48,606 nt of DNA from JBLNBQ01 sp050260095. Lineage in GTDB: Bacteria; Bacillota; UBA5301; DYFA01. Of the stretch, positions 25,573 to 33,517 are shown piece after piece; within the stretch, counting starts at the first letter, position 1; every line of letters starts with the position of its first letter. The notes beneath the pieces are model-generated. The model saw only the letters and a list, made by a program, of their open reading frames with translations. It was not told where the DNA came from and ran no database searches. The stretch lies in contig JBLNBQ010000182.1 of the NCBI GenBank assembly GCA_050260095.1, positions 1 to 48,606 of the forward strand, given 5' to 3'. A program made the position numbers and the translations under genes.

Positions 25573-26583
25573 CTATCCCTCCAGTCTCTCGCGCTCCGAC
25601 TCGGCGCCAGGTTCCGCCGGCCGCCGGGTGGCAGTCCCGGTCCGGCCCTGGCCCTTCTTGATGCGGAGGTGAACCTCGTAGTAATCCGCCTCGGCGGTCT
25701 CGGCGAGTTCCACCTCGACCCCGCTTCGCTTCATCTCCCCCACTAACGAGAGGAGCGAATTGCGGAAAAGCCGGGCGTCGGTGAAGACTCTGACCACCTG
25801 GCGGCGGGGGCGAGCCTTCTCGCGCTTCCCGGGAGCCGCCTCCGTCATGTCGCGCACCAACTCTTCCGTCTGCCTGACCGAGAGGCAGCGGTGGACGACC
25901 TCATCGTAGGCCTTTTCCTGCAGTTGAGGGGTGGCCAGCGCCAGGAAGGCCCGGGCGTGGCCCTCGGAGATTATTTCACGGGAAATGCCTTCCCGCACGC
26001 GCTCCGGCAGGCGAAGAAGCCGGAGCTTGTTGGCGACGGCCGGTTGGCTCAAGCCAACCCTCTGTCCCAGTTCGGACTGGGTCAGCCCAAACTCCTCCAA
26101 TAGGCGCCGGTATGCCTCGGCCTCCTCGAGACAGCCTAGGTCGCGGCGTTGAAGGTTCTCGATCAGCGCCTTTTCGGCCAGCTCCCGGGGCGTGTACTCC
26201 TCCACCAGGGCCGGCACAAACGTCAGGCCAGCCTTGACAGCGGCGCGCCACCGCCGTTCCCCGGCCACCAGGACGAACCAGTCGCCGTCCCGCGTCAAGA
26301 GCAGCGGCTGCAGCAGACCGTGGAGGCGTATGGACTCGGCCAGTTCGGCCAAGTCAGGGTCTTCCGGGGAGATGGTTCTTGGCTGGTAGGGGTTGGGGAG
26401 AATTCGATCCACGGGGACTTCCTGAAGCCGGTTGGCCTGGGCCTGAACCCCTCTTTCGCCGCTCCGCGGCGCCTCCCTGGGCGCCGCGCTCCCCGGGCTC
26501 TGCTCCGCCTCTTGGTGACGCCCTTCAAGCTTTGCGGCCTGCCCTCCGGCCTTCTTTCCGAACAGCCAACTGCGCCCTGGCAC
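25573..26583 (-). CDS. noc: Noc-like ParB paralogue (nucleoid occlusion)
   Basis: 336 residues, a second ParB-family protein in the position of noc in Bacillus. Parts in order: a short N-terminal stretch MPGRSWLFGKK, which could be the amphipathic membrane-targeting helix seen in Noc; a low-complexity linker to about 55; the CTPase domain with GERRWRAAVKAG and ENLQRRDLGCLEEA; the helix-turn-helix QSELGQRVGLSQPAVANKLRL; and a C-terminal domain for dimerisation. Start is GTG 26583. The name rests on gene order and the N-terminus. A plain second ParB is possible. Confidence 0.8.
   Translation of the reverse strand: MPGRSWLFGKKAGGQAAKLEGRHQEAEQSPGSAAPREAPRSGERGVQAQANRLQEVPVDRILPNPYQPRTISPEDPDLAELAESIRLHGLLQPLLLTRDGDWFVLVAGERRWRAAVKAGLTFVPALVEEYTPRELAEKALIENLQRRDLGCLEEAEAYRRLLEEFGLTQSELGQRVGLSQPAVANKLRLLRLPERVREGISREIISEGHARAFLALATPQLQEKAYDEVVHRCLSVRQTEELVRDMTEAAPGKREKARPRRQVVRVFTDARLFRNSLLSLVGEMKRSGVEVELAETAEADYYEVHLRIKKGQGRTGTATRRPAEPGAESERERLEG
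25973..25986. other. Noc-binding-site-like sequence inside noc
   Basis: ATTTCACGGGAAAT matches the Bacillus Noc site ATTTCCCGGGAAAT at 13 of 14 positions. It lies in the coding region for the conserved REIISEGHAR segment, so coincidence from codon constraints is possible. Confidence 0.4.
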
Positions 26584-26599
26584 GACTCAGGCCCCCTAA

Positions 26600-26615
26600 T
26601 GTTTCACGTGAAACA
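26600..26615. other. parS site (perfect consensus)
   Basis: TGTTTCACGTGAAACA is an exact 16-base parS palindrome, 17 bases upstream of the noc start and between noc and rsmG. It is the ParB loading site next to the origin. Confidence 0.95.
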
Positions 26616-26640
26616 CTGCCCTCGACGGGTCCGTGTCGTG

Positions 26641-27483
26641 CTATTTCTCGCCCCGTTCAGGCATCCCTTCCGCGGGGTCTGCCACATTTTCGCGGGACCC
26701 CGCGCGCGGCGGAGCGGCTGATCTTCCTGCGTCCGCTACTCCGCCTCCGAGCGGCTTTTTCGCAGGAACTCCTGTCCGGCGCGGGTACTGCTCAGGCGTG
26801 GGCCGGTCCTTGCGCACCACGGCCAACCGTCGCTGGCCAGCCCCTTCCGGCAAGGCTATGTCCTCGACTCGGACCCACCAGCCCCCTAGTTGCCGGGCCG
26901 CCTTCCGCCCGGCCTCGATCTCTTTCTCAACCTCAGGCCCCTTCAGCGCGACGGCGCTCCCCCCCACCCGGACCAAAGGCAGCAAGTACTCCATGATCAC
27001 GGGAAGGGCGGCCACCGCGCGGGCCGTAGCCACATCGTACTGAGCCCGGTGGCCCCTGGCCCGCCCTACCTCCTCCGCCCGCTGCCCGACCACCGTGACG
27101 TTCCGCAAGCCCAGCTCCTCGGCCAGCAGTTTGAGAAAGGCGGACTTCTTCCCGTTGGACTCCACCAAGGTGACCCCAACCTCCGGGCGCAGAACGGCGA
27201 TGACTGCCCCGGGGAAACCCGCCCCGCTCCCCACGTCCACAAGTCGGCCGCGTTCGAGTTCCACGACTTTCAGGAGGGTTGCGGAGTCGACGAAGTGTTT
27301 GATCGCCACGGCGGCTGGTTCCAGGATCCGGGTCAGGTTCGCCCGTTCGTTCTCCGCCCGCAACAAGTCCATGTACTTCCGCAGCAACCCCACGGCCTCG
27401 GGCGTAACCGGTACACCGACTGCTTCAAAACCGCTGACCAGCAGTTGCTCCCAAGACGCCGCGCCGGCCCCAGTGTCAGGCAT
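26641..27483 (-). CDS. rsmG: 16S rRNA (guanine527-N7)-methyltransferase RsmG
   Basis: 280 residues. RsmG (GidB) methylates G527 of 16S rRNA using S-adenosylmethionine. The Rossmann motif is LVDVGSGAGFPGAVIAVLRP, followed by LVESNGKKSAFLKLLAEEL and ATARAVAALPVIMEYLLPL. ATG 27483 has AAGGTGG at proper distance. GTG four codons upstream is the alternative. The last 45 or so residues, a Pro, Gly and Arg-rich tail, go beyond the usual end of the family and look disordered. Its start overlaps the mnmG stop (27476). Confidence 0.9.
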   Translation of the reverse strand: MPDTGAGAASWEQLLVSGFEAVGVPVTPEAVGLLRKYMDLLRAENERANLTRILEPAAVAIKHFVDSATLLKVVELERGRLVDVGSGAGFPGAVIAVLRPEVGVTLVESNGKKSAFLKLLAEELGLRNVTVVGQRAEEVGRARGHRAQYDVATARAVAALPVIMEYLLPLVRVGGSAVALKGPEVEKEIEAGRKAARQLGGWWVRVEDIALPEGAGQRRLAVVRKDRPTPEQYPRRTGVPAKKPLGGGVADAGRSAAPPRAGSRENVADPAEGMPERGEK

Positions 27484-29296
27484 CGCATCCGCCACCTTCC
27501 ATGCCTTGGCGGCGCTGCGCCCACGCCATCAAGGCCACAAGATCAGCCGGCGATATGCCGGGAATACGCCGCGCTTGGCCCAAGGTCACCGGACCCACCT
27601 CCGCCAGCCGCTCACGGCCTTCCCGGCTCAGTCCGGAGATCGTCCCGTAGTCGCCGGGAGGCGGCAACGGACGCTCTTCCCAGCGGCGCAGCCTCGCCAT
27701 CAAACGTTCCTCCTGCTCCAGATAACCCTCGTACTTCGCGGCCACCTCGACCTGGAAGGCCTCGTCCTCACTCAAGTCGGGCCGCTCGCCAGCGCCGGCG
27801 GTGACTTCCTCCCAACGGGCGTCCGGAGTTGCCAGCCGCCGCCACAAACTGCCGCCTTTGATCGCCTTCAGACGGGCGATCTCCCGCTCGAGGCGCGCCC
27901 GCTCGGCCTCGACCTCTCGTGCCGCAGCCTCCCCCACCAGCCCCACCTTGTGGCCCAACGGCACAAGGCGTAGCTCGGCATTGTCGTGCCGGACCGCCAG
28001 CCGGTGCTCCACTCGCGACGTCAACATCCGGTACGGCTCGTCGGCGCCCCGCGTGACCAGGTCGTCGATGAGCACGCCGATGTACCCCTGCTCGCGGCGG
28101 ATCACCACCGGCTCTTCCCCCCGGACCAGGCGCGCCGCGTTCAGCCCGGCGACCAGCCCCTGGGCGGCGGCTTCCTCATATCCCGAACTCCCGTTCACCT
28201 GGCCGGCGAAGAAGACCCCTGGAACACGCCGGCTCTCCAGCGTCGGCTTCAGCTCCCGCGGGTCGAGGCAGTCGTACTCGATGGCGTACCCGGGCACGCT
28301 GACCACCGCCTCCTCCAGACCCGGGATGGTATGAACCATCTGCTCCTGCACCTCCCGGGGCAGGCTGGTGGAGAGTCCCGCCAGGTAGAAGTCGCCCGGA
28401 ACTTCGCTCTCCGGCTCCACGAAGACCGGATGTTGGACCCGCCCGGGGAACCAGACAACCTTGGCCTCGATGGAAGGGCAGTACCGCGGCCCTTTCCCCT
28501 GAATGGCGCCGCTGTACATCGCCGCGCGCCTCAGGTTCGCCTCCACCACCCTGACGGTCGCCTCGTTGGTCCGCGTGAGCCAACAGGGGCGCGAGGCGAC
28601 CTCCCGCGCCACCGGCGCGCGCGAAAACCGGGCGCCCGGGCCTTCGTCCTCCTGTCGCTCCAGCCGCCCGACGTCGACGCTGCCCTCCGCCACCCTCGGC
28701 GACGTCCCGGTCTTGAAGCGCTGAAGCCGGAACCCAGCGTCGCGCAGCCAGGCGGCAAGTTCCCGAGCAGGTGGCTCGCCCGCCGGTCCGGCGTCCTCCG
28801 ACGCCTCTCCCACGAAAACCTTTGCCCCCAGGTAGGTGCCGGTCGTAACCACGACAGCCGCCGCGGTCAACTCGGAGCCATCCGTCAACCGGACCCCTGC
28901 CGCCCGGCCGCGGTTTACCATAATTCGCTCGACGGCACCCTCCAGAAGTCGCAGGCCTGCGGTGGTCTCCAGCACCGCCCGCAAGCCCGCCGAATAGGCC
29001 GCCTTGTCGCACACCGCACGCACCGTACGCACGGCGGCGCCCTTACCGGTATTGACCACCCGCGCCTGCAGCGCGAACCGGTCCGCGTTGCGCCCCATCT
29101 CCCCGCCTAGCGCGGCTATCTCCCGCACCAGCTGGCCTTTCCCCGGCCCACCGATGGACGGGTTGCAGGGCATGAAGCCCACCCGGCGCCGGCTCAGGGT
29201 CAGCGCCACCGTGCAGCAGCCCAGCCGGGCGGCTGCCAGAGCCGCCTCCGCGCCGGCGTGCCCGCCTCCCACCACGATCACGTCACAATCACTCAT
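27476..29296 (-). CDS. mnmG: tRNA uridine 5-carboxymethylaminomethyl modification enzyme MnmG
   Basis: 606 residues, full length. MnmG (GidA) with MnmE adds the cmnm5 group at U34 of certain tRNAs, using FAD and tetrahydrofolate. The N-terminal FAD motif VVGGGHAGAEAALAAARLG (8-26) is clear, followed by MPCNPSIGGPGKGQLVREI with the conserved Cys, and the later GYEEAAAQGLVAGLNAARL. The helical C-terminal domain binds MnmE. It lies 15 bases after mnmE, with ATG at 29296. Confidence 0.95.
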   Translation of the reverse strand: MSDCDVIVVGGGHAGAEAALAAARLGCCTVALTLSRRRVGFMPCNPSIGGPGKGQLVREIAALGGEMGRNADRFALQARVVNTGKGAAVRTVRAVCDKAAYSAGLRAVLETTAGLRLLEGAVERIMVNRGRAAGVRLTDGSELTAAAVVVTTGTYLGAKVFVGEASEDAGPAGEPPARELAAWLRDAGFRLQRFKTGTSPRVAEGSVDVGRLERQEDEGPGARFSRAPVAREVASRPCWLTRTNEATVRVVEANLRRAAMYSGAIQGKGPRYCPSIEAKVVWFPGRVQHPVFVEPESEVPGDFYLAGLSTSLPREVQEQMVHTIPGLEEAVVSVPGYAIEYDCLDPRELKPTLESRRVPGVFFAGQVNGSSGYEEAAAQGLVAGLNAARLVRGEEPVVIRREQGYIGVLIDDLVTRGADEPYRMLTSRVEHRLAVRHDNAELRLVPLGHKVGLVGEAAAREVEAERARLEREIARLKAIKGGSLWRRLATPDARWEEVTAGAGERPDLSEDEAFQVEVAAKYEGYLEQEERLMARLRRWEERPLPPPGDYGTISGLSREGRERLAEVGPVTLGQARRIPGISPADLVALMAWAQRRQGMEGGGCDA

Positions 29297-29311
29297 CGCC
29301 CTCGCCGACTC

Positions 29312-30712
29312 CTACTTCCCCAGGCAAAACGAGGAGAAGATCGCCGCCAAAACCTCCTCGTCCACGCTCTCCCCGGTGATCTCGCCCAAGGCGCGCAGCG
29401 CCGCCCTCACGCGCGCCGCGACCAACTCCTCCCCGCCTCCCCTGCCCGCCTCTACCCGGGCGCCTTCCAGCTCTCTGATCGCCCGCCGCAGCGCCTCCTC
29501 GTGGCGAGCGCTGGTGACCAGCGCATCCTGGCGGCCTTCCAGGCCGGAGCCACCCTCCCCGCCCAGCCCCGCCGCCGCCATGACTTCCCGCCAGAAGCCA
29601 GCCAACCCCGACCCTCGCAGCGCAGAGACCCGGACCAGGCGCGCCCCCGGGACTAAAGCCTCCACGTCGCACGCCTCCACCACCTGCGGCAAGTCGGCCT
29701 TGTTGACCGCCACCACCCCTGCTGGAACCGGCATGCGCCGTGCCGCCCCAAAGTCTTCGCTGGTCAAAGGCGCGCTGCCGTCCACCACCAACACCGCCAC
29801 AGACGCCGCCTCCACGGCCGCCTCGGCCCGCCGCACTCCCTCGGCCTCGATCCGGTCGGCCGTCTCCCGCAGTCCCGCGGTGTCGACCAGGCATACCGGC
29901 ACGCCATCAACCACCAGGCTGTCCTCCACGGGGTCGCGCGTCGTCCCGGGAACCTCCGTGACGATCGCCCGGTCGCGCCCGGTCAAGACGTTGAGCAGGC
30001 TGGATTTCCCCACGTTCGGCCGGCCGGCCAAGACGACCCGCAGGCCCTCCCGATACAGTCTGCCCGCCCGGGCCCCACTTACCAGTTCCCGCAGTTGCCT
30101 TTCGACCCGGGCGGTGGCGGCCCCTACCTCCCCCGGCTGCACCGGCGGGACTTCCTGGTCATCGAAGTCCAGCGCCGCCTCCAAGTGCGCCAGCAGGTCG
30201 ACCAACTCCGCCGCGCTCGCCCTGATCCGCTCGCCGAGTTTGCCCTGCAGGCCAGCCACGGCAGCCGCCAACGCCTCCCCGCTGCGCGCCCGGACGATGT
30301 CAGACACGGCCTCAGCCTGGCTGAGATCCATGCGCCCGTTGAGAAAGGCCCGCAGCGTGAACTCCCCCGGCCGGGCCGGGCGAGCCCCCGCCTGCACCAG
30401 GGCGTCCAACACGGCCCCGACCGGCGCCGGGCCACCGTGACAACTGAATTCCACCACATCCTCCCCTGTGTAGGACCGTGGTCCCCGCGCCACGAAGACC
30501 AGCACCTCATCGCCGACCCGGCCCGTCCCCGGGAAAACCGCCAACCCGTGACGAACGCGGTGGCTCTTGGTTTCCCTCAAGGGAACCGAACCATGCAGCG
30601 GCCTGAAAACGCGGTCGGCTATTTTCACCGCGTGCGGCCCACTGAGGCGGAGCACGCCGACTGCGCCCAGGCCTGGCGGAGTCGCCACCGCGACGATCGT
30701 CTCCGAGTCCAT
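29312..30712 (-). CDS. mnmE: tRNA modification GTPase MnmE
   Basis: 466 residues. MnmE (TrmE) is a dimeric GTPase that works with MnmG. N-terminal tetrahydrofolate-binding domain starts DTIVA-like (DSETIVAVATPPGLGAVGVLR). Helical domain surrounds the G domain: G1 GRPNVGKSSLLN, G3 DTAGLRE, G4 NKAD. The C-terminal catalytic Cys is in the final motif CLGK. ATG 30712 is the first codon after a leader with an unusual inverted repeat. Confidence 0.95.
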   Translation of the reverse strand: MDSETIVAVATPPGLGAVGVLRLSGPHAVKIADRVFRPLHGSVPLRETKSHRVRHGLAVFPGTGRVGDEVLVFVARGPRSYTGEDVVEFSCHGGPAPVGAVLDALVQAGARPARPGEFTLRAFLNGRMDLSQAEAVSDIVRARSGEALAAAVAGLQGKLGERIRASAAELVDLLAHLEAALDFDDQEVPPVQPGEVGAATARVERQLRELVSGARAGRLYREGLRVVLAGRPNVGKSSLLNVLTGRDRAIVTEVPGTTRDPVEDSLVVDGVPVCLVDTAGLRETADRIEAEGVRRAEAAVEAASVAVLVVDGSAPLTSEDFGAARRMPVPAGVVAVNKADLPQVVEACDVEALVPGARLVRVSALRGSGLAGFWREVMAAAGLGGEGGSGLEGRQDALVTSARHEEALRRAIRELEGARVEAGRGGGEELVAARVRAALRALGEITGESVDEEVLAAIFSSFCLGK

Positions 30713-30725
30713 CTTTTCACCGCCC

Positions 30726-30743
30726 TTTTCACGCGGGTGAAAA
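30726..30743. promoter_or_regulatory. TTTTCAC-4-GTGAAAA inverted repeat in the mnmE leader
   Basis: A perfect 7-bp inverted repeat, TTTTCAC then GCGG then GTGAAAA, lies 14 bases upstream of the mnmE start and after the jag terminator. It may be an operator or a degenerate ParB-type site. No regulator can be named. Confidence 0.4.
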
Positions 30744-30759
30744 ACGAAAACCTTCCCCG

Positions 30760-30795
30760 AAAAGGAAAAGGGCCGGGTGCCTCCTGCCCCGGCCC
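30760..30795 (-). terminator. Rho-independent terminator after khpB/jag
   Basis: On the minus strand an 8-bp GC stem (GGGCCGGG with CCCGGCCC) and 10-base loop are followed by TTTTCCTTTTC. It lies 16 bases after the jag stop and separates the rpmH-to-jag unit from mnmE. Confidence 0.85.
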
Positions 30796-30810
30796 GTCGC
30801 TCTTCCGCCC

Positions 30811-31698
30811 TCAGCCTTCGTATTCCTCGTCTCCGGGCCGGCCTCCATCCTCTCTGAGCCCGATGATCACCCGGCGGTAGGGTTCCTCGCCTTCGCTGTA
30901 GGTGACCAGTTCCGGGTCGCCCGCCAAAGCCAGATGGATCACCCTGCGCTCTTGCGGCGTCATGGGTTCAAGCACCGCCCGGTGCCCCCGCGACTTGACC
31001 TTCTCGGCCGTGCGCATCGCCAACTGTCGCAAGGTGGCCTCCCGGCGGTCGCGATATCCCTCCACGTCCACCACGAACCGGGCGGGTGCCTTGGCTCCCT
31101 TGTTGGCCACCAATCCGGTCAGGTACTGCAGCGCGTCGAGCGTCTGCCCGCGCCGGCCGATGAGCAAGCCCATCTGGTCGCCCACGACGGAGAGACGCAC
31201 CGCCCCGTCAACTTCGCCCGCGCCCACCTCCGACTCCACTCCCAGCAGGCGGCAAACCCCTTCCACGAACGCCACGGCCCGCTCCACCTGCGCCACCGAG
31301 GCCTCGCCGTATTGGACGGGCGTGCGGGGCCTGGACGGCTCGACGGAAACGCGCGCCGGTCGCGCCTCCCGCGGGCGGCGTGGCCGGTCAAGGCAAGCCT
31401 CGCTCATCGCACGCTCCCGCGGCTCCGCTGCCCGCATGCGCTCCACCGGGTGGGCCGCCTCACCAGGCGCCGGCCGGCTGACCGGCGCCGGCGCTCCCGC
31501 AGGCGGGGTCTCACCCCGCAAGGCACCCTTGCGCACAAGCCTCACCCGGGCCAAGCGGGTCCCCAGCAGACCCAGGATGCCCTTGACCCCTTCGTCTACG
31601 ACCTCGACCTCCACCTCGGACCGCTCGGCCCCCAGGGCCTCGAGTCCGGCTTCCACCGCCTCTTCGACGGTGCGTCCGCTGATGGTGATCTCGTCCAC
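30811..31698 (-). CDS. khpB: RNA-binding protein KhpB (Jag/SpoIIIJ-associated)
   Basis: 295 residues. Jag-N domain (about 1-52, starting DEITISGRTVEEAVEAGLEALG), a long Pro/Arg-rich linker (about 55-135), then a KH domain with the GxxG loop LIGRRGQTLDALQYLTGL, and an R3H domain with RRVIHLALAGDPELVTYSEGE. KhpB binds RNA with KhpA and influences cell elongation and sporulation in Firmicutes. GTG 31698 overlaps the yidC stop by one base. The linker is longer than in many relatives. Confidence 0.93.
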   Translation of the reverse strand: MDEITISGRTVEEAVEAGLEALGAERSEVEVEVVDEGVKGILGLLGTRLARVRLVRKGALRGETPPAGAPAPVSRPAPGEAAHPVERMRAAEPRERAMSEACLDRPRRPREARPARVSVEPSRPRTPVQYGEASVAQVERAVAFVEGVCRLLGVESEVGAGEVDGAVRLSVVGDQMGLLIGRRGQTLDALQYLTGLVANKGAKAPARFVVDVEGYRDRREATLRQLAMRTAEKVKSRGHRAVLEPMTPQERRVIHLALAGDPELVTYSEGEEPYRRVIIGLREDGGRPGDEEYEG

Positions 31699-32330
31699 TA
31701 TTGTCCGCTCCTCTCCTTCGACGCCAGCTTCCGGTTCATCAAGTACTGCTGCGCAATGGCCAGGAGGTTACCGACAACCCAGTACAGCGCCAGGCCCGCC
31801 GGAAACCGGATGCTCACATAACCGATGAGCAGCGGCATGAAGGCCATCATGGCCTTCTGCGAAGGGTCGACCTGGGTCATCGTCATCTGGTAGTAGGTTG
31901 TCACGGCGGTCAGAATGGGTAGCGCGTAAAACATCTGCGATGCGGGCTCGGCCAGGTTGATGCCCAAGAAGAGCGGCACTCCCCGGTACGGGAACTTGTT
32001 AAGCGCATTGAACAGGGCGATCAACACAGGGAACTGCACCAGGAGCGGCAGGCACCCGCCGAACGGATTCACGCCGCTCTCCTTATACAAGGCCATCAGG
32101 CGGCGCTGTTGCTCCTCAGGGTTGTCCTTGTACTTCTCCTGGATTTCCTTCATCTTCGGCTGCAGCTTGCTGAGCTGCGCCGAGGCCTTCATTTGGCTTG
32201 CGGTCAGAGGATACAGGATGAGCCGGACCAGCACCGTGAGGGCGATGATGGCCAGACCATAGTTGTGCGTCCAACTGAACAGGAGATGCAGTAGAGCCAC
32301 CAGCCATTGCCGAAGTAGGTTCACGAACAA
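31698..32330 (-). CDS. yidC: Membrane protein insertase YidC/OxaA (SpoIIIJ)
   Basis: 210 residues. A compact YidC of the Gram-positive or Oxa1 type, without the large periplasmic domain. The first core helix has the conserved Arg in ALTVLVRLILYPL, followed by the cytoplasmic hairpin SKLQPKMKEIQEKYKDNPEEQ and three further helices, with GCLPLLVQFPVLIALFNAL. No lipobox or cleaved signal is visible, though Bacillus SpoIIIJ is lipidated. It inserts membrane proteins with or without SecYEG and has a sporulation role in related species. Confidence 0.93.
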   Translation of the reverse strand: MFVNLLRQWLVALLHLLFSWTHNYGLAIIALTVLVRLILYPLTASQMKASAQLSKLQPKMKEIQEKYKDNPEEQQRRLMALYKESGVNPFGGCLPLLVQFPVLIALFNALNKFPYRGVPLFLGINLAEPASQMFYALPILTAVTTYYQMTMTQVDPSQKAMMAFMPLLIGYVSIRFPAGLALYWVVGNLLAIAQQYLMNRKLASKERSGQ

Positions 32331-32353
32331 GCCCCCTTCTCGCGCCGCGTCCC

Positions 32354-32593
32354 TTACGGCACGGGATCATAGCCGCCGGGTCTTCCGGGATGACAGCGGC
32401 TGATGCGCAGCACCGCCAACCTGCCTCCTCGCCATAACCCGTAGCGCGAAATCGCCTCCACAGCATATTGCGAACAGGAAGGATAGTAGCGGCAAGCTCT
32501 CGGCAAGACCCGGGACAGGGTCGCCTGATACAAGCGGATCTCCCCCACCACTACCTGCGTGAGGGCTCTTCCTATTTTCTCCCCGACTGTCAT
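32354..32593 (-). CDS. yidD: Membrane protein insertion efficiency factor YidD
   Basis: 79 residues, the family length. The YidD core is ACRYYPSCSQYAVEAISRYGLWRGG, with the three conserved cysteines spread across the chain, followed by ISRCHPGRPGGYDPVP. It aids YidC-dependent insertion. ATG 32593 has GGAGGAAAG upstream. It sits between rnpA and yidC, as in most bacteria. Confidence 0.94.
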   Translation of the reverse strand: MTVGEKIGRALTQVVVGEIRLYQATLSRVLPRACRYYPSCSQYAVEAISRYGLWRGGRLAVLRISRCHPGRPGGYDPVP

Positions 32594-32616
32594 ACTTTCC
32601 TCCGGTGACTGCTGCC

Positions 32617-32964
32617 CTATCCGTCGGCGCGCCGCGCGACGGCCTGCGCCACCAACTTCCCGACGCTCGCCGCCAACTCCCCGAAAGACGCACGGGTGGC
32701 TCCCGCCCTGGGGATCAGGATCCAATCCCAACCCTGTGGCAGGCTCTCCGCCTGCAACCGCAGCGCCTCTTTCAGCTGCCGGCGCAGCCGGTTCCTGACG
32801 ACGGCCTTGCCCACCTTCTTGCTGATCGCAAAGCCAACGCGGGAGACCTCCAGCCCATTCGGGCGTGAATACAACACCAGCAGGCGGTCGGCCACCGTCC
32901 GACGCCGCTCGTAAACCAGGCGGAAATCAGCTTGCCGCCGCAATCGCTCCGGTACGGGACTCAT
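32617..32964 (-). CDS. rnpA: Ribonuclease P protein component
   Basis: 115 residues. RnpA is the protein subunit that helps the RNase P RNA process tRNA 5' ends. The basic motif VGFAISKKVGKAVVRNRLRR contains the RNR signature and lies at about residues 43-62. The N-terminal LRRQADFRLVYERRRTV is also typical. ATG 32964. It is followed by yidD and preceded by rpmH. Confidence 0.94.
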   Translation of the reverse strand: MSPVPERLRRQADFRLVYERRRTVADRLLVLYSRPNGLEVSRVGFAISKKVGKAVVRNRLRRQLKEALRLQAESLPQGWDWILIPRAGATRASFGELAASVGKLVAQAVARRADG

Positions 32965-33032
32965 CTCACCCCGACCACCTCATAAGGAGAAAAAAGAGGC
33001 CCGTCGTCGGACCTCTCACGCTGGGTGCCGCC

Positions 33033-33167
33033 TTATGCCGTCAGGAGCCGCCGCCCCTTGGCCCGCCGCCGCCGGATCACCGCACGGCCCGCCCGGGTAG
33101 CCATGCGCTTGCGGAAGCCATGAACCTTCGAGCGATGAAGCCTGTTGGGCTGGTAAGTGCGCTTCAC
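33033..33167 (-). CDS. rpmH: 50S ribosomal protein L34
   Basis: 44 residues, the exact family length: it begins MKRTYQPNRLHRSKVHGFRKR and ends in a basic RRRRAKGRRLLTA. The start is GTG at 33167. A longer upstream version is not L34-like. First gene of the leftward origin operon, with its own strong promoter. Confidence 0.96.
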   Translation of the reverse strand: MKRTYQPNRLHRSKVHGFRKRMATRAGRAVIRRRRAKGRRLLTA

Positions 33168-33204
33168 TACTCGCACCGCCTCTCTGCTAGGGAATAACGT
33201 ACCG

Positions 33205-33234
33205 ATTATAGACAATAGCCTGTCACGCTGTCAA
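33205..33234 (-). promoter_or_regulatory. Consensus sigma-A promoter of rpmH
   Basis: On the minus strand, TTGACA (33234-33229) and TATAAT (33210-33205) are both perfect and separated by 18 bases. It drives the rpmH-rnpA-yidD-yidC-jag operon leftward. Confidence 0.9.
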
Positions 33235-33264
33235 GAAAAAGAATCCAGACGCCCTTTTCGCGAC

Positions 33265-33293
33265 TTGTCCCCGAAAACCTTTCCTGGTATAGT
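33265..33293 (+). promoter_or_regulatory. Sigma-A promoter of the GHKL-dnaA operon
   Basis: TTGTCC (33265-33270) and TATAGT (33288-33293) with 17 bases between. Transcription would start near 33300, directly before the DnaA boxes, so bound DnaA could block its own transcription. Confidence 0.7.
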
Positions 33294-33320
33294 GAAAAGT
33301 GACAACCGCAGGATACGCCC

Positions 33321-33353
33321 TTATGCACATTCTGTGGATAACCTTGTGGATAG
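33321..33353. other. Three clustered DnaA boxes
   Basis: TTATGCACA (33321-33329, plus), TGTGGATAA (33333-33341, perfect box on the minus strand) and TGTGGATAG (33345-33353, one mismatch, minus strand), at 12-base spacing. A further box, TGGGGATAA, is at 33457-33465. Confidence 0.88.
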
Positions 33354-33517
33354 CGCGTGCACGGCCTCGCCGCGGAAACTCCCTGTTCAATAGGGCTGTC
33401 TTCCGGCGAAGCCAGCGGTTGACGGCGAAAATCCCGTCCCTGTCGGGGCTGTCTCCTGGGGATAACTCCGAGATTCTCTTGGAGGGCGGCTTTTCAACCC
33501 ACGGAGGGGGTGAAAAC

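Larger units (their letters stand above)
33168..33517. other. Upstream oriC region (rpmH to GHKL gene)
   Basis: 350 bases without a gene. They hold the leftward rpmH promoter, a rightward promoter, three DnaA boxes at 33321-33353 and a weaker one at 33457-33465. It corresponds to incC, the upstream half of the bipartite origin in Firmicutes. Genes on both sides point outward. Confidence 0.8.
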
